Of a stretch of DNA of 64,000 bases, positions 27,445-37,292 are shown piece by piece. The notes below the pieces were generated by a model. It searched no databases, was not told the DNA's origin, and was given only the letters and a program-made list of their open reading frames with translations. The stretch covers positions 248,001-312,000 of the forward strand of contig NZ_NEFY01000001.1 of the NCBI RefSeq assembly GCF_002258215.1, in the 5' to 3' direction. A program made the translations under genes and the position numbers. Within the stretch, counting starts at the first letter, position 1, and each line of letters starts with the position of its first letter. Source of the stretch: Marinobacter vinifirmus (GTDB lineage Bacteria; Pseudomonadota; Gammaproteobacteria; Pseudomonadales; Oleiphilaceae).

Positions 27445-27852
27445 ATGAGAATCATTATTCGTTATTTTTTCCGCGCCCTGCGTCTTGTCCTGACGCCGTT
27501 CATGCTGCTCAGCGAAAAGCTCAGCACACCCAAGGGCGTAACTCGCAGTGCTGAACAGCAAGCCAGCGTTGACGAGGCCAGCAAGAACCTTGCCCTGTAC
27601 CAGTTCAAAGCTTGCCCTTTCTGCATCAAGGTGCGTAAGGAAATCGCCCGGCTGGGGCTGAACATTGAAACCCGCGACGCCCAGCACGACCCGCAGCATC
27701 GTGCCGCGCTGGAGGCTGGCGGTGGTCAGGTCAAAGTGCCTTGCCTGAAGATTTGTCAGGAGGATGGCAGTGAGCAGTGGCTTTACGAATCCGATGACAT
27801 CAAGGCCTGGCTGCAGGAGCGATTCGAGCCGGGTGTTGAAAGCCGGGCCTGA
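27445..27852 (+). CDS. Membrane-anchored glutaredoxin-domain protein
   Basis: 135 aa. A short N-terminal hydrophobic/basic segment (IIIRYFFRALRLVLTPFMLL) precedes a glutaredoxin/GST-N-like domain with active site CPFCIKVRKEIARLGL and the cis-Pro segment KVPCLKI. ATG 27445 is used in preference to a GTG at 27436. Probably reduces disulfides or binds glutathione at the membrane surface. Confidence 0.85.
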   Translation: MRIIIRYFFRALRLVLTPFMLLSEKLSTPKGVTRSAEQQASVDEASKNLALYQFKACPFCIKVRKEIARLGLNIETRDAQHDPQHRAALEAGGGQVKVPCLKICQEDGSEQWLYESDDIKAWLQERFEPGVESRA

Positions 27853-27897
27853 GTTCAGGTCATTTAATGAGTGCCTTTAATCATTGCAGAGAACGCT

Positions 27898-28380
27898 ATG
27901 CCAATCGAAAAGAATCAAGTGGTCCTGTTTCACTACATCGTGAGAGATGAGCGGGGCAATGAAGTTGAAAATTCCCGTGGCGGAGAGCCGAACGCCTACC
28001 TGCATGGCCACGGCGGTATTATCCGGGGGCTGGAAGAGGCTCTGGAAGGCCGCGAGGCAGGCGATACCTTCAGTGTAACGGTGTCACCGGACAAGGCCTA
28101 TGGCGCTCGCAGGCCAGACGCCATTCAGCGCGTACCGGTCAAGCATCTGATAGGTGCAAAGCGCTGGAAACCGGGCATGGTTGCCCAGGTGCAAACAGAG
28201 CATGGCCGTCGCCATGTGGTGGTTGCCAAGGTCGGGCTCAAGTTCGCCGATGTCGACACCAATCATCCGATGGCTGGTAAGACGCTGACCTTTGATATCG
28301 AGATTATCGAGGTGCGAGCGGCCGAGGCCGAAGAAATCGCCCACGGCCATGTTCATGGCCCGGGCGGTCATCATCATTAA
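27898..28380 (+). CDS. slyD: FKBP-type peptidyl-prolyl isomerase (SlyD-like)
   Basis: 160 aa. N-terminal FKBP half-domain with VLFHYIVRDERGNEVENS and GLEEALEGREAGDTFSVTV, an inserted chaperone flap (PVKHLIGAKRWKPGM) and the metal-binding His-rich tail HGHVHGPGGHHH. SlyD proteins fold proteins and bind nickel; with a urease cluster nearby this may feed nickel maturation (inference). ATG 27898 matches MPIEKNQVV-type starts. Confidence 0.9.
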   Translation: MPIEKNQVVLFHYIVRDERGNEVENSRGGEPNAYLHGHGGIIRGLEEALEGREAGDTFSVTVSPDKAYGARRPDAIQRVPVKHLIGAKRWKPGMVAQVQTEHGRRHVVVAKVGLKFADVDTNHPMAGKTLTFDIEIIEVRAAEAEEIAHGHVHGPGGHHH

Positions 28381-28416
28381 CTAAGGCCGTTGGCCATGGA
28401 AACGCCGGGTCGGGTT

Positions 28417-28695
28417 TTACTCGGCTGCGGCGGCTTCGTTCAATAGTTCCGGCTTTTTCAGTGCCCGGCTGAACAGTTCTTTTTCTTCCGCAATGGCCAG
28501 TGCGCATTGTTCGGCCAGTTCCTCTGACAGCCCGCTGACCTTGCGTTGCAGGAAGGCGGCGACCTCTTCGGAAAGTTCGAGGATTTTGTCCCGGGCATCG
28601 GCTTCAGCTTTGGACGAAAACAGCATTTTGTCCGGGTTTTTCAGTGCCATGTCCAGTCCGTCCCTCTCGGAATAATAAAGTGCTTTTACGCCCAT
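28417..28695 (-). CDS. yebG: YebG family SOS protein
   Basis: 92 aa. Resembles E. coli YebG: a beta-strand start (VKALYYSERDG), the FSSKAEADARDKILELSEEVAAFL segment spread over residues ~26-50 and the ALAIAEEKELFSRALKKPELL tail. Its promoter region carries a perfect LexA operator 70 bases upstream, as in E. coli where yebG is an SOS gene of unknown molecular function. Confidence 0.82.
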   Translation of the reverse strand: MGVKALYYSERDGLDMALKNPDKMLFSSKAEADARDKILELSEEVAAFLQRKVSGLSEELAEQCALAIAEEKELFSRALKKPELLNEAAAAE

Positions 28696-28765
28696 GGTAT
28701 GCCATCGCCTCCGGGGTAATGATGGTTGGTAAGACCCTTGATAAGTGGGCAGCTTAACATAAGTT

Positions 28766-28781
28766 CTGTATATTTATACAG
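28766..28781. promoter_or_regulatory. LexA (SOS) operator between yebG and radD
   Basis: CTGTATATTTATACAG fits the CTG-N10-CAG LexA consensus perfectly and is a near-perfect palindrome with an AT-rich core. It lies 71 bases upstream of the yebG start and 92 bases upstream of the radD start, so it may control both divergent genes. Confidence 0.88.
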
Positions 28782-28872
28782 TATTCTGCATCGATGCCCG
28801 TGCGCGGGTAACAGCCAGCGGTTTTGTTACTATGTTTGCCTTGCCCACCTCCAAACGATCTGATGCTCGACC

Positions 28873-30636
28873 ATGACCTTGCCTTTCAAACTCCGCCCCT
28901 ACCAACAGGAAGCCGTCGACGCCACGCTTGACCACTTCCGCAGATCGGATGAGTCTGCGGTCATTGTGTTGCCCACCGGCGCCGGAAAGAGTCTGGTCAT
29001 TGCCGAGCTGGCCCGGCTTGCCCGGCGAAAGATTCTGGTGCTGACCCACGTAAAGGAACTGGTGGAACAGAATCACGCCAAGTATGAGAGCTATGGTTTA
29101 ACGGGCGGCATTTTCTCGGCCGGGCTGAAGCGCAAGGAAAACCGGCATCAGGTGACTTTTGCCAGTGTGCAGTCGGTCGCGGCGAACCTGGAGCAGTTCC
29201 GGGATGAATATTCGCTGGTCATTATCGATGAGTGCCATCGGGTCAGCGGTGAGGAAACCAGCCAGTATCAACGCATCATCGAGCTGCTGCGGCAGCAGAA
29301 CGACTCCCTGAAAGTGCTGGGGCTTACCGCCACGCCCTATCGCCTGGCCATGGGCTGGATTTATCGTTATCACTACCGGGGCTTTGTTCGTGGCTCTGGT
29401 GAAGATCAGGCCAAGCCCTTCCAGCATTGCATTTACGAGCTGCCGTTAAGCTATATGATTAATAGGGGCTATCTGACAAAGCCCGAGCTGGTGAACGCGG
29501 CGGTGGCGCAATACGATTTCTCCGCCCTCACGCAGGACCGCTTTGGCGAGTATGCCGAGAAGGACGTCAACCAGCTGTTGAGCAAGCACAAACGGGTGAC
29601 CCGCGCCATCATCGAACAGGTGGTGGAAATGGCCGCTGAGCGCAAGGGCGTGATGATTTTTGCGGCGACGGTGGAGCATGCGCGGGAGATCACCGGCTAT
29701 CTGCCGGAGCACGAAACCGCCCTGGTGACCGGGGCGACCGACCTGAAAGATCGTGATCTGCTGATCCAGCGCTTCAAACTGCGACAGTTGAAGTACCTGG
29801 TAAACGTCTCTGTGCTCACCACCGGCTTTGATGCGCCCCATGTGGATTTGATCGCCATTCTTCGGCCAACCCAGTCGGTCAGCCTGTACCAGCAGATGGT
29901 GGGTCGCGGTCTTCGCCTGGACGAAGGCAAGCAGGATTGCCTGGTGATTGATTACGCCGGTAACCATGTAAACCTGCATCATCCGGAAGTGGGGGAGCCA
30001 AAACCCGATCCCGACAGTGAGCCAGTGCAGGTGTTCTGCCCCGGCTGTGGCTTTGCCAACATCTTCTGGGGCAAAACCGACAGCGAGGGCAGTGTGATCG
30101 AGCATTACGGCCGCCGTTGTCAGGGGCTGCTGGAGCCTGCGGAGGGTGATGGAGCGCGCGCCCAGCAGTGCGATTACCGTTTCCGCTTCAAGGAGTGCCC
30201 CCATTGCGGCGGTGAGAATGATATTGCCGCCCGTAACTGTGGGCACTGCCAGCAGGCCATTATCGATCCGGATGATCAGCTACGGGATGCCCTGAGACTC
30301 AAGGATGCCATGGTGATTCGTTGCGCCGGGATTTCATTAAGTGCTGAAGATTCCAGGCTGCGGCTCACTTACCATGGCGAAGATGGGGAAGAGTTGAAGG
30401 AGTCATTCGACTTCACAAAGCCGGCCCAGCGTACCGTGTTCAACAAACTTTTTGGCAGAAGGGTTGCCAATGGCCAGGCTCCGAAAACGTTCGGCAGTAT
30501 GGATGAAGTGTTTGAGAGTCAGGTCTTGTTACCATCGCCTGATTTCGTGATTGCCCGCAAGCACAAGCACTACTGGCAGGTACAGGAGCGGGTGTTTGAT
30601 TATCAGGGGCAGTATCGGAAAGCGAATGAGGCGTGA
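28873..30636 (+). CDS. radD: DNA repair helicase RadD (YejH)
   Basis: 587 aa, matching the ~586 aa of E. coli RadD, a superfamily 2 ATPase in double-strand-break repair that works with SSB and RecA. Seen: Q-motif region [11 protein letters not shown], Walker A LPTGAGKS (33-40), DECH box VIIDECHRV (~118), GLTATPYR, helicase C motifs [12 protein letters not shown] and [13 protein letters not shown], and a C-terminal zinc region with CPGC and CPHCGGEN...CGHC. The upstream LexA box makes SOS induction likely here. Confidence 0.93.
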   Translation: MTLPFKLRPYQQEAVDATLDHFRRSDESAVIVLPTGAGKSLVIAELARLARRKILVLTHVKELVEQNHAKYESYGLTGGIFSAGLKRKENRHQVTFASVQSVAANLEQFRDEYSLVIIDECHRVSGEETSQYQRIIELLRQQNDSLKVLGLTATPYRLAMGWIYRYHYRGFVRGSGEDQAKPFQHCIYELPLSYMINRGYLTKPELVNAAVAQYDFSALTQDRFGEYAEKDVNQLLSKHKRVTRAIIEQVVEMAAERKGVMIFAATVEHAREITGYLPEHETALVTGATDLKDRDLLIQRFKLRQLKYLVNVSVLTTGFDAPHVDLIAILRPTQSVSLYQQMVGRGLRLDEGKQDCLVIDYAGNHVNLHHPEVGEPKPDPDSEPVQVFCPGCGFANIFWGKTDSEGSVIEHYGRRCQGLLEPAEGDGARAQQCDYRFRFKECPHCGGENDIAARNCGHCQQAIIDPDDQLRDALRLKDAMVIRCAGISLSAEDSRLRLTYHGEDGEELKESFDFTKPAQRTVFNKLFGRRVANGQAPKTFGSMDEVFESQVLLPSPDFVIARKHKHYWQVQERVFDYQGQYRKANEA

Positions 30637-30711
30637 GGCGGTTATACTGGCCTGCGTTTAAATCTCTCAGAGATCCAATGAGATCCAAGTCGACCTTTTC
30701 AGGCTGTGCCC

Positions 30712-31104
30712 ATGATGAAATCAATCGCCCTGGCGGTGCTGTTAGTTGTCCTTCTGGGGTTTGTCGGTGTTCAGTATTACATCACTTCCGTACCTGGCCT
30801 TGAGGCTCCGGTCACCGTTGGTGAAGTTAGGGAAGTGGAGTCCGAAAAGTCGCTGGTCGTTATTCTTGTGGACAGCGAGGGGCAGCGGTTCACCGTAGGC
30901 CTTCGGGGCGATACTGCCAAGCCGGAAGAAGCCGCACTTTTCTATATCCGGAATCCGGATGTTGTGCCCTATGTGTTCTGGCCGAGTTTCCGAAGTAATG
31001 ATGAAAAGCGGGTTCTGGAACTTCTGGAAGATGTAATTGAATCTGGCGCGCCAGAGGATCCCGCTGTTCGCAGCATTTACGGGGTCTTGAAGGAACGCAA
31101 CTGA
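30712..31104 (+). CDS. Conserved membrane-anchored protein, unknown
   Basis: 130 aa. N-terminal transmembrane helix or uncleaved signal (IALAVLLVVLLGFVGVQYYI), then a soluble ~100-residue domain with VVILVDSEGQRFTVGL and DEKRVLELLEDVIESG. No recognised family. Two in-frame ATGs, 30712 and 30715. Converges with the DUF938 gene 4 bases downstream. Confidence 0.65.
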   Translation: MMKSIALAVLLVVLLGFVGVQYYITSVPGLEAPVTVGEVREVESEKSLVVILVDSEGQRFTVGLRGDTAKPEEAALFYIRNPDVVPYVFWPSFRSNDEKRVLELLEDVIESGAPEDPAVRSIYGVLKERN

Positions 31105-31107
31105 CAC

Positions 31108-31710
31108 TCAAGATAGTCGCCTGAACACCAGCAATTGGTTGTTTGCAGGCATGGCATGGTTCTCCGCCAGAGTGAGACCCACCGATTCCGCAAGGGCCCT
31201 CAGATCTTCCAGGTCCCGGATGCCCATGTGGGGCGAACGGGCTTTCAGGTATTGATCAAACTGTCGGTTGCTTTCACTGGTATACCGGCCCTGATTGTTA
31301 AAAGGCCCATACAGGCAAAAGGCGCCGCCCTCGGGCAGGCGCTCGCCAATACCGCGAAACATCTGTTCGACTTCAGTCCACGCCATGATGTGGGCCGTGT
31401 TTGCGGAAAACGCCCAGGTGAAGGTTTCGACGGGCCAGGGAGCCGCACCTACGTCCAGTTCAATCACCGGCAGGATGTTGGGCAGCGCGGCTTGCTCAAG
31501 GCGGGCGCGACAACTGTCCACAGCGTCCGGATGATCGGTCGGTTGCCACTGCAGGTGAGGCATCGCCGTCGCGAAATGCACCGCGTGCTGTCCGGTGCCT
31601 GTGCCCACCTCCAGTACTTTCCCCGGCGCATTAAAGATCTTGCGGAGCTTCTCGAGGATGGGTGTTTTGTTGTTCTCACAAGCCTGGGAGTAGGGCAGGT
31701 TAGTGGCCAT
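31108..31710 (-). CDS. DUF938 SAM-dependent methyltransferase-like protein
   Basis: 200 aa. The SAM-binding motif I is VLEVGTGTGQHAVHFA (~residues 32-47), motif II region LQWQPTDHPD, and the family-specific SANTAHIMAW, GGAFCLYGPFNNQGRYTSES and SPHMGIRDLEDL. Substrate unknown. An intact gene; a decayed second copy of its 3' half is at 26750-27000. Confidence 0.88.
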   Translation of the reverse strand: MATNLPYSQACENNKTPILEKLRKIFNAPGKVLEVGTGTGQHAVHFATAMPHLQWQPTDHPDAVDSCRARLEQAALPNILPVIELDVGAAPWPVETFTWAFSANTAHIMAWTEVEQMFRGIGERLPEGGAFCLYGPFNNQGRYTSESNRQFDQYLKARSPHMGIRDLEDLRALAESVGLTLAENHAMPANNQLLVFRRLS

Positions 31711-31821
31711 CGAGTTATGCCTCCTTTCCGGGTGCCGATCTGCTATTTTTCATTGGTATGATCTACATCGTTATAAATCGCGGCATGTAAGCCCGAATCC
31801 GTTTTCAAAAAGAGCAAGTCC

Positions 31822-32211
31822 ATGAAAAAGATTCTGATTGCCCTGGCGTTTGTGGTCTTCGGCCTGTTCCAGCTGCAGGGCGGCAACTTTGATTTCTTGC
31901 CGGGAGCCCCGGAGCAATCCAGCGAACCCGGTCTTTCCGCGCAGGAGCAGGAGCTTTATAACACGCTTGAGCGGATTCGGCAGAATGGGCCTTATCCTTA
32001 CACGCGTGATGGCATCACCTTTGAAAACCGTGAACGACTCTTGCCGTCCAAGCCTAAAGGGTACTACCGGGAATACACGGTGGATACGCCGGGGCTATCG
32101 CATCGGGGGCCGCGCCGAGTGGTAACGGGTGGGAATCCACCGGAAGTGTTCTACTACACGGAAGACCACTACGGTACGTTCACCCGTATCCAGGGGCATA
32201 GAGATGAGTAA
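31822..32211 (+). CDS. Secreted barnase-family ribonuclease
   Basis: 129 aa. Signal-like N-terminus (residues 1-~20), then a guanyl-specific RNase domain. It aligns to barnase by eye with all three catalytic positions kept: E84 in YREYTV, R99 in GPRRVV and H116 in EDHYGTF; the FENRERLLP segment matches the barnase FSNREGKLP region. It cleaves RNA after G, outside the cell or in competitors. The stop overlaps the inhibitor gene start by 8 bases. Confidence 0.85.
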   Translation: MKKILIALAFVVFGLFQLQGGNFDFLPGAPEQSSEPGLSAQEQELYNTLERIRQNGPYPYTRDGITFENRERLLPSKPKGYYREYTVDTPGLSHRGPRRVVTGGNPPEVFYYTEDHYGTFTRIQGHRDE

Positions 32212-32572
32212 GCAGAATGATAAGTCCTCTGTCATCACCTGGCAGCACAGTGATCAACTGGATCCACGGGCTATTCCGCTGGATAAGGACGGCAAGCTGA
32301 ATAAGAAGATTGTGCTGAACAGGCTCAAAGAGTCCTTTAATTTTCCGGACTATTTCGGCAATAACTGGGATGCGGCCTATGACCTGCTGCTTGATCAGGT
32401 CGATCAACTGGAAGGCCCTGTGCTTTGGCTATTTTCGATTGATGACAAATCCGAAGTGGATGAGACTGACCTGGAAGTTTGGGGTCAGCTGATGAAAGAT
32501 CTCTGCGCTTACGCCGAGCCTTTGGGGGTGCAGCTGAGGGTTATAGTACAGGTGGGCTCGAAGCCTGTTTGA
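32204..32572 (+). CDS. Barstar-family ribonuclease inhibitor
   Basis: 122 aa cytoplasmic barstar-like protein: NFPDYFGNNWDAAYDLLLD carries the conserved aromatic-Gly-x-Asn-x-Asp-Ala core with the two Asp residues that contact barnase active sites. Overlapping the RNase gene ensures inhibitor co-production, the standard toxin/immunity layout. ATG 32204; longer upstream frame is inside the RNase gene. Confidence 0.87.
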   Translation: MSKQNDKSSVITWQHSDQLDPRAIPLDKDGKLNKKIVLNRLKESFNFPDYFGNNWDAAYDLLLDQVDQLEGPVLWLFSIDDKSEVDETDLEVWGQLMKDLCAYAEPLGVQLRVIVQVGSKPV

Positions 32573-32640
32573 TGTGTTTAGGCGCGTATTGTGGTGCGTG
32601 CCAAGTGATAAAGCGGCAACTGGAGATACCTGCTAAAGAG
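32572..32640 (+). pseudogene. Remnant of a thioredoxin-family gene
   Basis: Immediately after the barstar stop, one frame reads CLGAYCGACQVIKRQLE, matching GGASCGVCQAIKPQLE of the intact thioredoxin-family protein encoded at 26363-26701, with comparable DNA similarity (TTGTGG-GCGTGCCA, CAACTGGAG). Neither the N-terminus nor the cis-Pro half remains. Confidence 0.6.
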
Positions 32641-32745
32641 AATAGGAAGCATGCATTATCTGTTCTCTCAGCAATTATTTCCTGATTCAGTTATACTGCG
32701 TTAGTGAACCCGGCGAATATGCCAAGACTTAACATGGATAATATA

Positions 32746-32907
32746 ATGAGCAAGAAAGCCGTAAAATCGACTTTGACTTCCGCCGAGATTGAGGCGCAGA
32801 CAGCGGCCTTTTTGAAGTCTGGTGGGCGTGTTGAACATGTTGGAAAAGGTAAGAGTGGGCAGCTGACCACTGCTGGCCCGAAGCAGATTAACCTGAAGAG
32901 CAATTGA
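32746..32907 (+). CDS. Small basic protein, SutA-like tail
   Basis: 53 aa. Lys-rich start, then EIEAQTAAFLKSGGRVEHV, which resembles the conserved C-terminal segment of SutA-type RNA-polymerase-associated proteins (FL-x-GG-x-V). The resemblance is short and the acidic N-terminal half of SutA is absent, so function is uncertain. ATG 32746 is followed by a strong terminator after the gene. Confidence 0.6.
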   Translation: MSKKAVKSTLTSAEIEAQTAAFLKSGGRVEHVGKGKSGQLTTAGPKQINLKSN

Positions 32908-32964
32908 TGATCCGGCAATAACCCGAGCAAGCCGTAATGTTACTGTTTTCCGGGCAGGATCAAT

Positions 32965-32992
32965 AAAAAAGGCAGCCTCGGCTGCCTTTTTT
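32965..32992. terminator. Bidirectional terminator between SutA-like and csp genes
   Basis: AAAAAAGGCAGC (32965-32976) pairs with GCTGCCTTTTTT (32981-32992), loop CTCG; serves both the + gene ending at 32907 and the - strand csp gene ending at 33015. Confidence 0.9.
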
Positions 32993-33014
32993 CATTACGT
33001 ATATTATCTGTTAA

Positions 33015-33221
33015 TTACAGACCAATAACGTTCTCTGCCTGCGGGCCTTTCTGGCCGTCGGTCACTGTGAATTCAACTTCCTGGCCTTCGGCCAGAGTCT
33101 TGAATCCGCCACCCTGAATAGAGCTGTAGTGAACGAATACGTCTGCACCGCCTTCACGAGTAATAAAGCCAAAACCTTTTGCTTCGTTGAAGAACTTAAC
33201 GTTGCCTTTAATAGTAGACAT
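33015..33221 (-). CDS. Cold-shock protein (CspA family)
   Basis: 68 aa RNA/DNA chaperone. RNP1 KGFGFI and RNP2 VFVHYSSI are intact. ATG 33221 gives the usual [11 protein letters not shown] start. A long AT-rich leader of roughly 200 bases lies upstream (33222 to about 33420), a typical csp 5' untranslated region that could act as a thermosensor; no individual element was identified. Confidence 0.95.
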   Translation of the reverse strand: MSTIKGNVKFFNEAKGFGFITREGGADVFVHYSSIQGGGFKTLAEGQEVEFTVTDGQKGPQAENVIGL

Positions 33222-33454
33222 AATAATTATCCTGATTTTAATCAATAAGTTGCTACCGATAGATCGTTGTGACCCTTGGTCAGCGGTATGCGGGAAATAA
33301 AAAACTGGCAGGATCAAAAACAGGACAAGAGGTTTTGCAACACAAAAGGTCTGATTCGTGAAATGCTTTGCTAAATCTTTCCAACAAGGGAGACAGTACG
33401 CTAATTAATGGGCATTAGATAGGAAAGTTTTCGAAAACGGGAAAATACTTATAT

Positions 33455-33479
33455 CCGGGGGTGTTCAGAGCACCCCCGG
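33455..33479 (-). terminator. Terminator after DUF2780 gene
   Basis: CCGGGGGTG (33455-33463) pairs with CACCCCCGG (33471-33479), loop of 7, just downstream of the - strand DUF2780 stop, followed on that strand by an AT-rich tract. Confidence 0.75.
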
Positions 33480-33490
33480 CAGAACTCAGC

Positions 33491-33988
33491 TTACGGCGCT
33501 GGTGCCCATAAGCTTTGCAGCTGTCCCAGCAACGACGAGCCCACCCCCTGGTTACCCAGGAATCCCATCACAATCGGCACAAACTGCTGGATCATGCCTG
33601 CGTCCATGCCAAGGGCCGAGAATGCGGTCTGAACACCGTCCATAGAAGTCACGTTGGACAGTAGGCTTTCACCCAGCCCGCCACCGCCGCCCAGCAGGCT
33701 GGACAGGCCGGAAGCTTCGCTGGTCAGACTGCTCATGGCGTCTGTACCCAGCTGATTCTGTGCAAGCTGCAACAGGGCTCCGGTGCCGCCAACGGCCTGG
33801 GTCTTGGTAACACCAAGGTCATTCTGGAGCTGGCCCACCAACTGCTGGGCTTCGCCAGTGACTTCCGTTGTGGACGAAAGTGCTTGTGTGCCGGTGGCGA
33901 GAGCATCGTTCAGGCTGAAGGCGCTAGCGGCTGGGGCCAGCAGGTAGATGCTTGAAACAAGAAGAAACTGTTTGAGAATTGCGCTCAT
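33491..33988 (-). CDS. DUF2780 family secreted protein (VcgC/VcgE-like)
   Basis: 165 aa. Signal peptide MSAILKQFLLVSSIYLLAPAASA, then helical repeats with TGTQALSSTTEVTG, GTGALLQLAQNQLG and a Gly-rich centre (LLGGGGGLGESLL), ending MGFLGNQGVGSSLLGQLQ. Matches the DUF2780 domain of unknown function. ATG 33988. A 30-codon relative of its signal peptide lies at 17548-17640. Confidence 0.82.
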   Translation of the reverse strand: MSAILKQFLLVSSIYLLAPAASAFSLNDALATGTQALSSTTEVTGEAQQLVGQLQNDLGVTKTQAVGGTGALLQLAQNQLGTDAMSSLTSEASGLSSLLGGGGGLGESLLSNVTSMDGVQTAFSALGMDAGMIQQFVPIVMGFLGNQGVGSSLLGQLQSLWAPAP

Positions 33989-34325
33989 TAGGGTGTCCTG
34001 ATGGTGGGTGGGAAATAGCATGATCCTAACGAATATGGGGGCGACTACAACTTAATAAAAGTTCGGGAAACCGAGACAGCCCCGTTTTTGTCCGCATCCT
34101 GATTTCTGCTTCTGCCTATATCACGAATGCAGCAAGCATGCTAAAACGTCGTCGGCCAGCTGTCGCCAGCACTTCTGGGGGCACCGGGCACTCTTCCATT
34201 TCTCAGGATGAAGGTTGAAACCAATACCACCAATCAAAGCAGCCGGGAAGTGTTCGATACGCGGTATGTCGCCGGTTCTTTGATATTATGTGCGCCTTCC
34301 ACAACTGACAGAACAGGAGCTCACC
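33989..34325. other. Intergenic region upstream of yqeY-like gene
   Basis: No gene supported. Divergent promoters for the DUF2780 gene (-) and the YqeY gene (+) must lie here; TTTGATATTATG at ~34278 could be a -10-like tract for the latter. Confidence 0.35.
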
Positions 34326-34781
34326 ATGGCGGAATCATCTCTCAAAGAACAGCTTGGCAACGCCGTAAAAGATGCCATGCGCAACAAGGAGAAGGACCGG
34401 CTTGTTACCCTGCGCATGGCCCAGGCGGCGGTGAAGCAGATCGAGATTGATGAGCGCCGTGAGCTTGGCGACGACGACGTGCTGAAAGTGCTGGATAAAA
34501 TGCTCAAGCAGCGCCGTGATGCGGCCAGCCAGTATGAGGAAGCGGGTCGTGGTGAGCTGGCGGACAAAGAACGGGCAGAAATGGCCATTATTGAAGAGTT
34601 CATGCCCGCCGCGCTCAGCGAAGAAGAGCTTGAAGGTTTGATTCGTGCAGCCATTGGCTCGACCGGTGCCAAAGGCATGCAGGACATGGGCAATGTAATG
34701 AACGAGTTGCGCCCCCAGGTAACCGGCCGGGTGGATATGGGACAGTTAAGCAAGATGGTGCGGGCTGCGCTGGCCGGTTAA
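34326..34781 (+). CDS. GatB/YqeY domain protein
   Basis: 151 aa, helical. Begins SSLKEQLGNAVKDAMRNKEKDRLVTLRM, the YqeY hallmark, and ends VTGRVDMGQLSKMVRAAL. The domain is related to the tRNA-binding tail of GatB and is suspected to bind tRNA. AGGAGCTCACC precedes ATG 34326. It is usually next to rpsU-dnaG; here it is not. Confidence 0.9.
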   Translation: MAESSLKEQLGNAVKDAMRNKEKDRLVTLRMAQAAVKQIEIDERRELGDDDVLKVLDKMLKQRRDAASQYEEAGRGELADKERAEMAIIEEFMPAALSEEELEGLIRAAIGSTGAKGMQDMGNVMNELRPQVTGRVDMGQLSKMVRAALAG

Positions 34782-34896
34782 GGCTTGGTTATTGCCGCAT
34801 TTGTGTTTAGCATTGCTGCTTCATGGGTACTGCAACGGTACCCGTGAGGTCAGAAAATTATGGACACTCTCCGTCACGGATTGAAGGAGCAAAGGA

Positions 34897-35187
34897 ATGA
34901 GTAAGAATGTGGTTTTGTTGGGCGATCTGGGCACAGACCATGAAGGGTTCCCGCCCACCCCGGTGATTGCCGGTTCCCCCGATGTTCTGGTTGATGGTAA
35001 GCCTGTCGCCCGTGTGGGCGATCCCCTGGCACCGCACTCCAAGCCCAAGCATCCGCCTCATCCCCGCGCCGTAGCGGCGGGTTCTGCTACTGTGCTGATT
35101 AATGGCATCCCTGCAGCCGTTACCGGCAGCGCCGTGTCTTGCGGTGGTGTAACCATCGGCAGCGGTAGTGTGGTGATCGGGAGTTAA
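34897..35187 (+). CDS. PAAR-domain protein
   Basis: 96 aa, composed of one PAAR repeat domain: VARVGDPLAPHSKPKHPPHP, SATVLINGIPAAVTGS and AVSCGGVTIGSGSVVIG. PAAR proteins cap the VgrG spike of type VI secretion systems and carry effectors, but no VgrG, effector or other T6SS gene is in the window. Confidence 0.9.
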   Translation: MSKNVVLLGDLGTDHEGFPPTPVIAGSPDVLVDGKPVARVGDPLAPHSKPKHPPHPRAVAAGSATVLINGIPAAVTGSAVSCGGVTIGSGSVVIGS

Positions 35188-35241
35188 CTCCCGGGTAAGC
35201 AGAGCTGCCTCGGCAGAATTCATGATAGGCTTCGGTTTTAG

Positions 35242-35261
35242 CACCGCCGTTTCAGGCGGTG
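35242..35261 (+). terminator. Terminator after PAAR gene
   Basis: CACCGCC (35242-35248) pairs with GGCGGTG (35255-35261), followed by GCGTTATTTTA. It lies just 22 bases before the next ATG, whose ribosome binding site follows it. Confidence 0.65.
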
Positions 35262-35282
35262 GCGTTATTTTATGGAGCCTTC

Positions 35283-36642
<1,360 letters not shown>

Positions 36643-36666
36643 CAGCGACAGGTTAAGGAAACTAAA

Positions 36667-37098
36667 ATGATTGTATGTGGCGTTGAACTGACCGGCAGCG
36701 ATGCGGTGGTGTGTTTGCTGAATCTCGACCGCGGGCAATTCAGCCTGCCGGAGTGCAAGGTTCGTAAGCTGTCACTGCGCAAGAACCATACCCGGGAAGA
36801 CCTGAAACAGTTTCAGGCTGACTTCGCAGCCCTGATGGCTGAACACGAGGTTGGGTGTGTGGCGATCAAGGAGCGGATGCCCAAGGGCAAGTTCGCCGGC
36901 GGGGCCATCAGCTTCAAGCTGGAGGCGACGATTCAACTGATGGCCGGAAACGAGCCGGAAGTCCGGTTGCTGCCGTCTTCCCTGATTAAATCCACACTGG
37001 CATCGACCCCGTTACCCGTTCCGTTTGCTGAAACCGGCTTGAAGGCCTTTCAGGAAACCGCCTTTGTCGCCGCCTATGTCGGGCATATGACCAAGTAG
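36667..37098 (+). CDS. DUF3010 family protein
   Basis: 143 aa intact copy: MIVCGVELTGSDAVVCLLNL, KNHTREDLKQFQADFAALM and IKERMPKGKFAGGAISFK, with RLLPSSLIKSTL towards the end. Resembles an RNase H-like/actin-like fold start but function is unknown. Paralogue of the truncated gene at 24995-25243. Confidence 0.88.
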   Translation: MIVCGVELTGSDAVVCLLNLDRGQFSLPECKVRKLSLRKNHTREDLKQFQADFAALMAEHEVGCVAIKERMPKGKFAGGAISFKLEATIQLMAGNEPEVRLLPSSLIKSTLASTPLPVPFAETGLKAFQETAFVAAYVGHMTK

Positions 37099-37174
37099 CC
37101 GGCAATCATTCGGAAAGTAGTCTCTGGAGGTGGCGTGGCAAAACTACCCACCCAAGCCCGGCAAAGGGCAACGC

Positions 37175-37204
37175 TAAAGCGGCTCGAGACATTCAGCCGC
37201 TTTA
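37175..37204 (+). terminator. Probable terminator after DUF3010 gene
   Basis: TAAAGCGGCT (37175-37184) pairs perfectly with AGCCGCTTTA (37195-37204) around a 10-base loop; little T-tract follows. Confidence 0.6.
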
Positions 37205-37292
37205 TGGATAGCAGCATTATGGGTAGCGACTTTCCATTTTGTGAGTATGGCGGCTACACTTCCGGCTTTCCGTGGGCATAAGGACTCCACCG

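Noticed and set aside
36667..37098. Recently duplicated block linking 24.8-27 kb with 31-37 kb
   Set aside because: Several paralogue pairs are shared, but their order and strand do not match a single collinear duplication by eye; left as an open question in the findings.
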